A stretch of 64,000 bases of DNA from assembly GCA_000708835.1 (NCBI GenBank), contig DF237366.1:1-64000 (forward strand), given 5' to 3'. This document shows positions 23,394-38,900 of this stretch, piece by piece; within the stretch, counting starts at the first letter, position 1, and every line of letters starts with the position of its first letter. The stretch is from Klebsormidium nitens. Lineage: Eukaryota > Streptophyta > Klebsormidiophyceae > Klebsormidiales > Klebsormidiaceae. Below the pieces are notes generated by a model that saw nothing but the letters and a program-made list of their open reading frames with translations, was not told the DNA's origin and ran no database searches. The position numbers and the translations under genes were made by a program.

Positions 23394-26192
23394 ATGAGTC
23401 TGTCAATTACGTTCCTCTCGCTGAATCTGTGCGGGCAAGATCCCAGCGATGGAAGCAATCCTTGGGCTCGCAGAAAGGAGCTTTGTGTCGACCTACTCAA
23501 AAAGTTTCGCCCCATCATCTTCTGTATTCAAGCCGGTGAGCATCCCAGAGAGGGAAGAAAAGTTAAAAGTACTAATGTTACAAAGTGGTGAAGTAGCAAC
23601 GATCGGGGGACTTGAAGTTGCTTGATTTGCATAATCTGCACCTCTGAGACACTTCTGCAGTAAGCCGTTGGTAGCAAAGCTTCTTATCCTTGTCACAAGT
23701 CCTGGGGAGTTAGTTCACTGAGCTGGAACTGACACAATATCGATTATGCGTGTCTTGCAGGCCTTCATCTCCAGCTTGAGTACTTGAAAGCTTCATTACC
23801 AGGCAAGCAGCCAAACACTTAGTGTTTCGTGCCCCAGCATGACAGAAATATGTATGACCAGGCCAAAGCACTTAAGGCACTGTTAACTGACGAGCAAGTG
23901 GATGGAAGGTTGTGACGTTTCCTGCTTGACGGTCGTACTCATGCAGCTGGTATTGCTTCTTGTGCAGGATATGACTACTTTGGGTGCTCAAGGAAGGGAC
24001 CAGATGACAAGGGCGACGAATTTTGTGCAATCTTCTTCGATGCTACAAAGGTGCGCTTACCTGGTTGTAGGGAACGGTTTTTGCTTGACACTGCGAGCAT
24101 ATTCTAGCCACTGCAGCTTTGGCTTGACTTTATCTTACTCCGCACCAAACATCTATCCTCAGAAACTGCTAGGACAGCAAGATTCCGCAGGTCGAGCGAC
24201 ATTTATACAACCTATTATGCTTTCTGGCAGCACTGACTGACCTGGTCCGTTTCTTCAAAACCAGATCGACCGAACCGATGGTGGGACCTTCTGGCTTTCA
24301 GAGACACCCTCGGTGCCCGGCAGCACGTCCTGGGGTGCAGCACATCCTCGCATAGCAAACTGGGCAACATTCCAAATACGGCGGCTTCACCCACCTGGTT
24401 TTACATTCCAGGTACCGTTGCAACGTTCCCATCTGCATTCGAACAATTAATCTACTACGCCGCTGCGGAAAAATCTTAGCTTAAGCTTCGGCCTTTGTAC
24501 GTTATCGGAGAGAATCCAAATCCTGCCAGCGAACGACTGTGCAACTGGCCCCGGCAAGAGAGAAGAACTAATTGAGTATCTTATAAGCGGGTGGGAAACC
24601 TTCATGAGTGAACTTCGCATCAAGTGGGTACCAATGGCACTGTCACTACGGTAGGTTGTTTTGGAAACTGTATGCACAGCCCAACTTATCAGATGTAGAA
24701 ATGATTCGTGCAAAGCAAGGAAGCGGGGCCTTCTTTCCGTATCTTTCTCAGGGCGTATGAACCCCAAGCTCTCTATGCTCGAGACGCAGGAACCACGTAA
24801 TCCTTGCAGGTGATGAATACGCAGCTAGACGACAAGAGCAGTAATGCAAGGAGGCGCGGTGCCCTTCTTGCTTGGCAGCATGTAGCTTCGCTTCCACCAA
24901 CACTGCCAGTGGTGTTTTGCGGAGACTTCAACACTGATAAAGAGTCCGACGTTGGTCGATTCTTCCTGGGCCGGTCAAGGTGGGTTTCATTTTAAAATCT
25001 TCTGAAATCAATCATCCTATCAGCTGTCTCGTACAGTCAACTTGTCAATCGAGCATAGCGGCTATGTTCAAGAAGCGTTCCCTAGTTCAGTCGAAACCTA
25101 GAACTGTCAGGAGCTGTCAATTCTACTTACGAGTCAATTCATTTACCTAGTTTTTAAGGACAAGGACAACACATTTTGCAGTCTTCATACTAATGAGCCT
25201 AATCTGCTGAAGGTGGCGGGAATACGGTTAGCTATCACGGGTTCTTTTTGCAAGGTCAAGTATGACGGAGCTGAATTCATCATACCTCCAGGATGTCTCT
25301 TGCATCTCTTGTGGTCGAACAGCCCTTTGAGGAAAACTCCGAGGCAGCTTCCCCGGACACCGTCATTCACGAGCAGTTTGGCTTCAATCTGACAGAGGCT
25401 TCGGCTAAGATTAGCCTCACTCAGCTTCGCAACTTGGATTTCAGCTCCTCGTTTGCCTTTCATGTGTATAGACCAGTACGGCCTTTCTTTTGAATGCAGA
25501 CTGTTGAACGAAAAAGGCGACTTGCGGGACGCCTGGCAAAGCGCACGACGGCGAAGGAATGGGGGTATCGTGCACACAAACCATGGTTTTAGAGGTGAGG
25601 GATATTGTCTAAGCTAATCTTCAAAGGGCAGAAACTACGTGACACTAAACGGGCACTGTGCAAGGATACCGCCTACTAATGATCCGATGCTTACAAACGA
25701 AGCAAAGAAACGGTTCAATGAATGATGGTTTGCTTCCAATTGCTACCACCACAAAAAGGCTTCACTGGACGTCATTGAGGTTGACGAGATCTCTCTCGTT
25801 AATAACCTAGCTCTTGAACGGGTTTCTTATCTTGAGATCAATGTCATCTCAGAAGTCCTCTGAGTTAAAATTGGCTTTGGTATCGCCAATGCCCACGACT
25901 TAGGGAGTTGCAGCCGTGACGACTGTTTCTGGGCCACTGTGCAGGGGAGGAACAAGGTTGCTGGGAGTGCTTCAAGCACTTTTACCGGGTCTTCTGCATG
26001 TGTTGGGACCGAAACTATCAAGACCTACACAGCGACTGGGTCTTCTTCAAAGGACGTCAACTGGCCCCCGTCTTTGCCGAAGTTGTGGTGGACAATAAGG
26101 AAGGCCGCTTCCCGTCGGATCACTATCCCGTGTACATCGAGTTCCTGCTGCCACGCAGCGTACGCCTCCTCGAGGGTTCGCTGGTTGGTTGA
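23394..26192 (+). CDS. Endonuclease/exonuclease/phosphatase (EEP)-fold protein, likely degenerate active site
   Basis: Member of the DNase I-like metal-dependent phosphodiesterase superfamily; substrate unknown. Seven exons: 23394-23535, 23761-23802, 23968-24050, 24265-24411, 24810-24979, 25500-25594, 25945-26192, 308 residues. Intron 2 is GC-AG. Motifs in order: SLNLCGQ, NPWARRKELCVDLL, DEFCAIFFD, GTFWLSETPSVPGSTSW, GDFNTDKESD, HTNHGFRG, HSDWVFF and the terminal SDHYPVY. This order matches the family that has LSETP in the middle. Two usual catalytic positions differ: the metal-binding Glu of the QE motif reads IQAG, and the His of NTH reads NTQ. GDFN and SDH are intact. No signal peptide is visible, so it is probably cytosolic or nuclear. 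The start is the ATG directly before the first strand. Confidence 0.88.
23803..23967 (+). other. GC-AG intron in the EEP gene
   Basis: Exon 2 ends CCAG and the intron opens GCAAGC; the acceptor is TGTGCAG. Splicing here joins LKASLPG to YDYFG in frame, as the family requires, and no nearby GT keeps the frame. Confidence 0.85.
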
Positions 26193-27447
26193 GCGGATGA
26201 AGAAGCTCGAAGAATCGACAAGGCATGCAATGACAAGGGACCCACGGAACTGTAGGATCGACGTCGCAAACGGCTCGATCCATGGTATAAGCAGGGAAGC
26301 GGACGGACTTGCACATAAGATCTGCCCGGCATACATGCTGAGGATTGAAATAAGTATAATCTTACTTCGTCCTCCGTCGTGAAGGTCGAAGGTAAAGCTC
26401 CCGCTGGAACGCCCCTAGATTGCTGCTTCGCCTAGACATGCGAGCTGACCCAGCTTATCTTGTTACAATAATAGTATGGCCCCGGCATTGAGGGCCAGGC
26501 CGCGCCATCCAATCTCGTAGAAAGATGGCGTATATCGTAAACACACCTGAATGCGCCTGGCGATTCAAGGGCGGCGCGACGCAGCTTCAATCGTATAAAG
26601 TTTATGAATGTCTACCGAAGCTAGCTGTACGCTCTTTCAATTGGAGGTAAGCCTTTTATTTGTTAGTCCGTATCCTCAACAGCCTGTCGAGAGCATATAC
26701 ATAGACTCAGCTTGCGACTAGCTCGCGCGCTACGTACCCTACTTTTCCTTCAATCGAGATATTGCATGCGTGCTGCATGTTGCACACGCGCATTATCTGA
26801 GGCTATAGCTGATAAAGCGTGCTGAGCGATCGCATACTGCCCACCGTTCCCCGCGCAAGCAAGCCTATCGAAGCTCTTCGATATTCCATGCAATTAGCCG
26901 GTCAGTGTACATGTACCGTATACTAGATGCATGATATAACCGCACTCAGTGCAGTTGGAAAATATAGCCATGATATCCTGCATGAGAGACTTCATGGTAT
27001 ATACGTTGCATGACAGACAGTGATACTTGTCACTACAGCTGCATTATATGCAACGCGTTCAACGAAAATGCAGCATGTCAAGATTTCTGGCGCTGTGCTA
27101 CGTAGATCTTGCACCGCCGCGATTGGCTAAGTTTTGCGCATCAACGACTGAGTCAAGGTCGCGGCCACACTAGAAGACCAATACGTGTGCGGATGTAATT
27201 TATAGCAAACACTTATTCCCATGTTCAACAATGGACTACGGGGCCGGATTTATTACAGGGTTGTTACCACTCTTTCATACCTTTATGACCCCGTACGAAG
27301 CGTGATACAAGTCATTGACGAGAAATGAAAACGGTAAAAGGAGCAAACACATATAGTATGATCGTTTGAATGAGCATTTTTGGGACAAGAGCAGAATGAA
27401 CGTGTTTTGGTGCTGACTAGGTGAACATATACTACTGTCAACCACTA
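26193..27447. other. Convergent spacer, EEP gene / RABH1
   Basis: Contains 3' flanks of two convergent genes. It is AT- and TGCA-rich, with many short self-complementary motifs (GCATGC, ATATGC), but I see no coding segment, RNA gene or long repeat. Confidence 0.6.
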
Positions 27448-29919
<2,472 letters not shown>

Positions 29920-32900
29920 ATGGATGGCATGGCGCCAGCAAATCTTTTGGAAGAGGTAGGCTGATCGAATCCGCCTTGTTCCATTTGGTATTACTGGTGC
30001 GTACCACCGTATCATGCTTGCGGAATGCATGGAGATGATGCAGCTGACCTCTTAACTGAGGGGACGAGTGCAGAACCTTTCAAAGCTTTCTAATGAGCTG
30101 TGTTGAGAGCAATGCTGTGAGCATGGCAACCACCTCTGAGCATGAACTCAGTATCTAAGAAATCTCGAAGTATACAATGACTGAAAGAGACCATCACCTT
30201 CAAGCAGCCTCAGATGCGGACGATTATTTGGTGGTGGTTGTGTGGCTGCATGCTTGCCACCTGCTTGAACTGGGTGGCACTATCTGATCAGCTCTCTCTT
30301 TGCTCCAGGTGCCGAGGCTCACCACCATGCTAAGAGCCTATGGTCCTGAGCGCCACCACCCTTTTGATGTTTATGAACAGTTCGTGCGTAGAAAGTCAAT
30401 CCTCGAGGAGTATCAAAGAAGGTGAGTTGCTTGCGCTCTCTTTGGGTGAGCGGATCTTTAGTATTCCACTTGAGGTGGAGTTATCAAAGATAGTCACAAG
30501 GAGCCCAGGCAGTTGTTGATGACTAGATGAAGTGGTGGAACGTGTCTCAGCAGAAAAGTAGAGGGTTTCTGATGGGCTTCTGGGCAGAATCATGTCCACG
30601 TTAGCGGATGGTGCTACGCAGCCCATTTCGCAGATAGGTTGCTTTCGGCGGAGCATGACCAGAGGCTTGTTTGAGCTTGCAGGGCAGCAAATCAGAAGTC
30701 TGCTGTGGGCGCATCCGCTCTGGCGCGCAAGTTGATTCCACACTGGGACACAGGTACACAAGCGCTCTTTTCCCTTGATTATGGCTTCGAGCAAGCCTTT
30801 TGCATCCCCTTCCAGTGGGTTTGTTATCTGATCATATGCAGAATTGACTGTTCGAGGTGACCTTGATGCATGAAAGTATGGCATCGATTGTCTTTGTACC
30901 CTTTTGTGTTGCAGCCCCGCATGCCGCTCGTGAGGTGTACGAGCAGTTCCTTGGGGCTGCCCGGGAATTGTTGGGAGGGGAGCCGTCGTCGGAGGAGCTG
31001 CATCAGTCGGCAACCCTCATCTATGAAAGCCTTGCAAACCTGGAGCTCAATGAGAGGGGGCAGTTTGCTCGTTCTGACCTTGCGGACAAGAGGTAAGAGG
31101 AGTACCTGTCGGAGCTGCTTTTGAAAGCACACAAGCATGAAGGGTTGATTGGAGGCAACCACATGCTTTTTTCCTGCCTCTTTCCTTGCCCCCTGCAGAC
31201 ATTGATTGTTTCTAGTCAAAAGTGTGCTACAGTGGCTGCTGCCAGGCACGAGGTATGGTGCAAGCCATCCCTTCTTGTTGTGGTGCAGGGCGGACCTGGT
31301 GTCCATCTTTGGCACCCTCACTGAAGGCCCTGTTTTCAGTGCCACCGCCCACCTGGTGCTCCAGCTGCGAGACTGGGCAGCTAAGCTCAGGAGCACGGGT
31401 GAATTAGAGGTGCCCACACCCAGCCGCGAGTTCCGGGACACCCTTGGCTACGATGCCCAACCAGGCAACAGGGACGGTGTCAACGGGGCCTCTGAGTCGG
31501 AGGAGTGGTGGGAGGACGACGAGGATGATCTCGACAGCTGGGGCCTTCCGTCGCCCCCGGGAACAGCTGCGCCGGCTCCCCACCCTGGCCAGGGCATGCT
31601 CGAGCAGACCGTGGTGCCTCACCGTCCAGGGACGCCAGGGCCGGAGGGGGGGCCCGATGGCACTTCGTGGGCTCAGCTGGAGTCGCCGGGCATGGAGGAG
31701 AAGGATCCGCTGGTCTGGTTGCAGCAGCAGTGCCAAGCGGCGAGTGCCCTGGGCGGGGCAGGGGCGTTCCGGGGCGATGAGCTGGCGCTGAACGTGCTGC
31801 GACTGCTGGACAGCGAGGGGTCGGGGGATGAGGTGGCAGGGGACCTGCTGGACCTGCTGGGAAACGGGGGGGTCGAAATCATCGAGGAGCTGCTGCAGCG
31901 GAGGAAGGCCATCACGGATGCGGCGAAAAAGGCCCTGTCGGCGCTCAAGTCTGTGGACGACGAGGGCAAGGCGCAGCAGCAGCCCAGGATGCCCAGCTAC
32001 GGCACGCAGGTATGGAGCAGCACCATGCATCTCAAAGCCTGGTGGTGGGGGTTTCAAAGAGGTGGCCCGCTTTTCTGGTTTACGCAGCGGCAGTGATCCC
32101 TTTTTGACAGAAGGAGGGTTGGATGACCAGCCTCGAAGCTAGCAAGGCTGTGGCCTTTTGAACAGTATGGGCAGACGTCGCTTGAGACATAGCCTCGTAG
32201 GGAATGATGGTTGAGACAAGCGATGGCCACATTCACTCTTTCGGCAGGGGGCTACTGGGGCACTGGCGTCCCGAGGACCAAAAAACCACGGGTTCTTGGT
32301 TGGCCTTTTAAATCTGCAACTAGATCCATGAGAAACAGGCCCCCAGTGCGTGTGCTTGCTGTCTGTGGCTTTGGACTGGGGCCTGTGTGTCCTGCAGTAC
32401 ACATGTCATTTGAACATAAGGATTAATGCAGCCCCCTCTGCTGAATTCACAATGAACAGGGGGTTCCCATGAAAGCACCGTTGTTCGAGGTGCTTTGATC
32501 TCGCCTCTTGCCGCTTGTTTGCATGGCGCATGCAACGGCCTGTTTCTTGCCGCTTTCAGGTGAGCGTGCACACCGACTCGGACCGCGTGTTGGACAAGCT
32601 GCGACGCAAGGAGGAGAAGCGGCAGGCGCGAGCAGGACATGCGTCGGGCAAGGGCGAGTCGGACTGGGACTGGCTGGCGGGGGCGGGGGGGTTCGTGGCG
32701 CTTCTGGACGTGGGCTTGGGAGCGAGGGGCGTGATCGACAGTCTTGTGGGCAGAGGGGAAGACGGCTTCGGCAGCCTGGGCGTGAACGCGCGGGCGCTGC
32801 CCAAGGGGACCATGCGCAAGACGTTCAAGGGGTACGAGGAGGTGCACGTGCCCGCCACGCCGACCGCGGAGATGTTGCCGCAGGAGCGGCTGGTCAAGAT

Positions 32901-35900
32901 CGAGGAGATGGACGAGTTTGCGCAGCTGGCCTTTGAAGGATATACCACGCTCAACCGCATCCAGGTCAGCGTCGTCGTCTGTGTGAACTCGGCCCACTCT
33001 TTCATTATCATCATTTCTGAACCTTACAGTGTAGAGTCAGGGGTGGTTGCACATAAAGACTAGACATTTTTAGTCCCCTGACTTTGGTTTTTGTGAACGG
33101 CGTTCCAGACGACCTGGAAAGCTTCGTCGCTCAACAGAACCCCTTTCGGCCTGCGCTGCTCTCCTAGGCGAGTTCTAATCTGGTCTCTGTTTCTGCTTGA
33201 CCAGAGCCGCATCTACCGCACGGCATACTTGAGCAACGAGAACCTGCTGGTGTGCGCCCCGACGGGCGCGGGCAAGACCAACATCGCCATGATCGCGGTG
33301 CTGCACGCGGTGAAGGCGCACATGGTGCACGGCGTGCTGCAGAGGAAGGACTTTAAGATCGTGTACGTCGCGCCCATGAAGGCGCTGGCGGCTGAAATGA
33401 CGCGCGCGTTCGGGCACCGCCTGGAGCCGCTCGGGATGGTCGTCAAGGAGCTCACCGGCGACATGCAGCTCACCAAGCGCGAGCTGGAGGAGACGCAGGT
33501 GCGCCGCCGAAGCCAGCACGCCAGGCGCTGAGCGCGGGGGAAACAAAGTTTGCCTTGACTTTGCAAAAGGGCAGCATCAGACATCATTAGGTCCTGCCTT
33601 CGCGGAGGCTTTGTGTTGTCTGCAAATCCTGGAATGATCTGGGCTTCTGAAACTTCGAAGGTGGAACGAGGAGCATTACTCAAACCACTGTCTTCTGCGC
33701 AGATGATCGTGACGACGCCCGAGAAGTGGGACGTGATCACGCGCAAGAGCAGCGACGTGGCGCTGGCGACGCTGGTGACGCTGCTGATCATCGACGAGGT
33801 GCACCTGCTCAACGACGACCGCGGGCCCGTCATCGAAACGCTCGTCGCCAGGACGCTGCGCCAGGTCAGCCACCCGCGCCCGCGCCGCACTGCAGCTGCC
33901 CCGGCAAAGTTGCCACTCGCCGCTGAAAAGCGTGCAGTTGGAGCCCGTCTGTTGGAGCATGTTTTCGTCAGCTGCCTTACTCCCACTCGGGGTTACATGA
34001 GCCCGTCCCTGGACCCTGTATAAGGAAAAGCAGATTTGCCTAAGCTCGGGCTACTGACCTGATGTTTGCACTGGGGGTGGGGTGACAGGTGGAGGCGACC
34101 CAGAGCATGATCCGCATTGTGGGCCTCTCCGCGACGCTGCCCAACTACAAGGAGGTCGCGCACTTCCTGCGGGTCAACCTGGACACCGGCCTCTTCTACT
34201 TCGACTCCAGCTACCGTCCGGTGAGCAGCCCGGCCGACGCAACCCCGTGTGTTCATTACCTGGCCGCTAGTTACCTCGCCGCTAGGAAATGTTGTTGCCT
34301 TCAGCACACGCATCTCTCTTGCGCCAGGAATTTTATGTAGTTTGAAGTATGATAGACATGATCTCGAATTTCAGACGCTCCGTGAACGAACTGCAAGTGC
34401 CCGCGTTCTCGAGCCAAACCCATGACGGTTTCCGTTGCGTCCTCTTCTTCCTTTCTGACCCGCCGACCGCCGTTATTTGTGCAGATTCCGCTCCGGCAGC
34501 AGTACATTGGCGTGAGCGAGCAGAACTACGTGACCCGCAACACGCTGATGAACACCATCTGCTACGAGAAGGTTGTGGGGGCGGTCAAGGACGGCAAGCA
34601 GGCCATGGTCTTCGTCCACTCCAGAAAGGTGAAGCACCCTGCGCTGCTGGGGACGGCGAGCACAAACGGCGATCCATCCTGAGGAACCAACGGGCCAGTT
34701 TTGTGTTGAACGGGTTGTCCTGTCGTGAAGCTAACGCAAAAGATTTGCAAAGGCGTGCCTTTTTTGCGACCGTAAGCATCAGCCGCAGTTTGGCGAAGCC
34801 TTTGATGGCAGCTTCGTCCTCTCCTCTGCCGGCATCGGACTCTCAACCCTTTCCACCCCCGGCTGACAGGACACGGTGAAGACTGCGCGCATCTTGGTGG
34901 AGCTGGCGGCGCAGCGCGGGGACGTGAGCCTGTTCGAGCCGGAGGCGACGGAGCAGGCGGGGCTGTGGAAGAAGGAGGTGGCCAAGTCGCGCGCGCGCGA
35001 GATTTCGGAGCTCTTCGCGTCCGGCTTTGGCACGCACCACGCCGGCATGCTGCGCTCCGACCGCAACCTCACCGAGAAGCTCTTCAGCATGGGCCTCCTC
35101 AAGGTGGGCGCGCGGCATGACCGCGAACGGCCTTTCTCGGAGGACTACTTCGCGTTAACTATCTTAGAAAGTCACAAAGCTGGGTCGAGAAGGGGATTAA
35201 AGCCTTCAACGCTGTTTGGCTGAGCTCCTTGCTGGGGTTGGCTTCTTCCTGACCAGAAACTCTTTCACCACAAACCCTCTCAAAGGAGGGTCGACCGTTC
35301 ATAGGATAGAGAATGGGACTGCTGTCCTGTGTTGTTTGTCTCAGCCGCCGTGGGTGCGGTTCTCGGTGCAGGTGCTGGTGTGCACGGCGACGCTGGCGTG
35401 GGGCGTGAACCTGCCGGCGCACATGGTGGTCATCAAGGGCACGCAGCTGTACGAGCCCAAGGCCGGCGGCTTCCGCGAGCTCTCCATGCTCGACGTCATG
35501 CAGGTGACCGCACGCTGCCACTCGCAGCTCGACATGACGCCGTCTGTGCGCTAAAAACAAAGGGAGAGCTGGAATCTATCACGAGATTGAGACTGAGAGT
35601 GCAAGTGCGGCTAAAGCCTGCTCAGGCATCAACGCAAGAGGCTTTTGCTGTAAAACTCGCTTGCGCGTTAAGCTTTATGAATCTCAGTCGCTTCGCCCCC
35701 ATTCTCGTTTCTCATGTTGCGCATCGGTTGCTCTGTACATGCGCATCTAGGCATTTGTAATCAGGCTTTTTGAAGGCTGCAACTCCTGACCTGAGCAGGT
35801 CTACCTTTATATCAGCTCAGCTTCTTGCTTCTGCATCCCGACGTGCAGATTTTTGGGCGTGCGGGCCGCCCCCAGTTCGACACGAGCGGCGAGGGCATCA

Positions 35901-38900
35901 TCATCACGACGCACGACAAGCTGGCGCACTACCTGCGGCTGATGACGCACCAGCTGCCCATCGAGAGCCAGTTCATCGCGTCGCTGCGGGACAATCTGAA
36001 CGCGGAGGTGGTTCTCGGCACCGTGACCAACATCAAGGAGGCCATCACCTGGCTCTCCTATACCTACCTCTCCGTGCGAATGCGCATGTGAGCCCCGACC
36101 CGCCCCCACTCGGCTCTTTGCTCCTGTTCAAGGTCTCCTGACCCAAGTCTTTGTGACAGTTTGCTCTGGTCAGGCTCAATTCTTGCTTGGGAAGGTTGAC
36201 TTTGCCGAAAGCCTGCCCAGCACGAATGCGGTTGCTAACACGGAAGCTTATCTTGTGCTGTCTTGGGTCTCCACGGCAGGGTTTTCAGCCGGCATAAAAG
36301 GCCGATGACCAAAACTTTGTATTTGGAGGAGTCTTTGACGGGACGGGTTTGTGAAGCGGCGCTTCTTGGATTATACTACTTGAGTATGTTGGGCGTCCAC
36401 TTCGAGGGTTTTTACCCCACTCACGTGGCTGACGAGCGGTCGCTTGGTGTGTGCGCGCAGCAACCCGCTGCAGTACGGCCTGACGTGGGAGCAGGTGGCG
36501 GTGGACCCGTACTTGGCGAGCCACAAGAAGGAGCTGCTGACCAACGCGGCGCGCGACCTGAACGCGGCGCAGATGCTGCGCTTCGACGAGCGCACGGGCA
36601 ACCTGTACGTGTCGGAGCTGGGCCGCGTGGCCAGCCACTTCTACCTGCAGTACACCAGCGTGCAGACCTACAACGAGCTGCTCAAGAAACACATGAGCGA
36701 CTCCGAGGTGCGCCGCACGCCAGCACGACATGCGAGCTTGCGAAACCTGGCCTTTAGCATAATCTGTCCGCTTGTCCGTTCGTGCTCTGCGGCATTAGTA
36801 GAATTTAGTCAGATGCTAACATACGAAGAGATACGTCTATTGGTGACAGCCACAGTCCGCATGGCTTAGTATCGAGCTCTCTGCGGGGAGTTATGGGTTT
36901 TTAAACCGACTTGATAGAGCTAACTTCAGTTTTGGCTGGTGAGTTGCAAGTGTTCTCCTTTGGGGCCTTGTGCCGCCGCTGCTGACGCGCACGGGTGTGG
37001 GTTGTAGCTGGTGTACATGGTGGCGCGCTCTTCCGAGTTTTCGAGCATCGTGGTGCGCGAGGAGGAGCAGCCCGAGCTGGAGACGCTCATGCGCAAGCAG
37101 TGCCCGCTGCACGTGCGCGGCGGCGCCGAGGACAAGCACGGCAAGATCAACATCCTCATCCAGGCAAGCGGCGCGGCCCCCCCCTCTGTGCGCGAGGCGG
37201 CCCCTTGCTGTAAAGAAACGCAGCTCGCGGCTTATTGCACTGTGAACCGCCAACGACAGTCACTTGTGTGCGTCTCTACAATTTGTATGCCTATTCGTAG
37301 ACGTTGAGAACAAAGGGCTATTACTGGCGACCTCTGCCCTTCCGCGGGTGTTTGCTTTCAGCAGTTTCCTAACGGCTGGTTGTTTGTGGTGGCAGGCCTT
37401 CATTGGGCGCGCGCGGCTGGAGAGCTTCTCGCTGGTGGCGGACAGCGCGTACATCAGCCAGAGCATCGGGCGCATCACACGCGCGCTGTTCGAGATCTGC
37501 CTCAAGAAGAGCTGGTGCACCCTGGCATACCTCCTGCTGCAGTACGCCAAGGTCAGCGCCGCGCGCCGTGCACCGCCCACGATTCTTTTGTCTATTTGGA
37601 GAACTTTGCGCAGGGCACATCAGGGGTCATCTGGAGTGGCTATCCTGGAGCTGGCAGGGAGTCATTGTGAGGTCCCGCAAGTATTGCCTACGGGGTTTAC
37701 TCGCTTTTTGATCTGCTGTAAGCTTCAGAGGTAGTAAGATCCGGAGTTCTCGGTATACGCAGGCGGTGGAGCGGCGGCTGTGGCCGCACCAGCACCCGAT
37801 GCGGCAGTTCGAGACAGTGCTGTCGCCGGAGGTGATGAGCAAGCTGGAGGAGCGCGCGCCCGACTTCGAGCAGCTCTACTTCGAGATGGACCAAAAGGAG
37901 GTCGCCGAGCGGATCCGCAACCCGCACGGGGCCAAGGCAAGCAACTTCCGACGCTTCTCGCTGCTTCCATATGCACCGTTTTGCTTCTGAGCAATCTTTG
38001 ACGGTGGGGAACCACTCACCGATATTGACGCCTGAGCGATGTGGCGTTCGTATGCTAACCTCGTAAAGTCGTCGGTTCCGCTGGCAGCGGCCTGAGCGGG
38101 TTTGTCTTTCCTGGTGCGCAGCTGGTGATGCAGGCGCTGCGCAACTTCCCGCACTTGGAGCTGGACGCGAGCGTGAGCCCCATCACGCGCAACGTGCTGC
38201 GGGTCACGCTGCGCCTCTCCCCGCACTTCGAGTGGAAGGACCGCCTGCACGGCACCGTTGAGCGGTGGTGGATCTGGGTCGAGGTCAGCGCGCAGCCGCC
38301 ACTCAACCTGCAGCAGTCTGAAGAGCGCCAGTAGCTGATCGTTCTGGCCTCTAATGCTGCTTTTTCCATCTTGTTTATCGTCCTATTTTTTGTCCCCAGC
38401 CCAATTTTCTTTTTACTGTTTCCGCTGACCTTTGCGCACCAACTCGCTGTTGGCTCTCCCGCTTCACTGCAGCCCGGCTTAGGCTTTCCTCTTCCGGATG
38501 TGCAGGACTCGGAGAACGAGCACTTGTACCACACGGAGTACTTTTTGCTGACCAAGAAGATGATGGCGGAGACGACGCACGCGATCAGCTTCACGATCCC
38601 CATCTTCGAGCCGCTCCCCCCGCAGTACTACATCCGCGTCATCTCCGACACGTGGCTCGGCGCGGAGACGGTGCACGAGGTGTCGTTCAAGGGGCTCATC
38701 CTGCCGGACCAGCACCCCCCTCACACCGACCTCCTCGACTTGCGGCCCCTGCCGCTCGCCGCGCTGCGCAACGCGCAGTACGAGGCGCTGTACCGGTTTA
38801 CCCACTTCAACCCCATCCAGACGCAGGCGTTCCACACGCTGTACCATAGCGACGCGAACGTGCTCCTGGGTGCGCCCACCGGCAGTGGCAAGACCATCTC

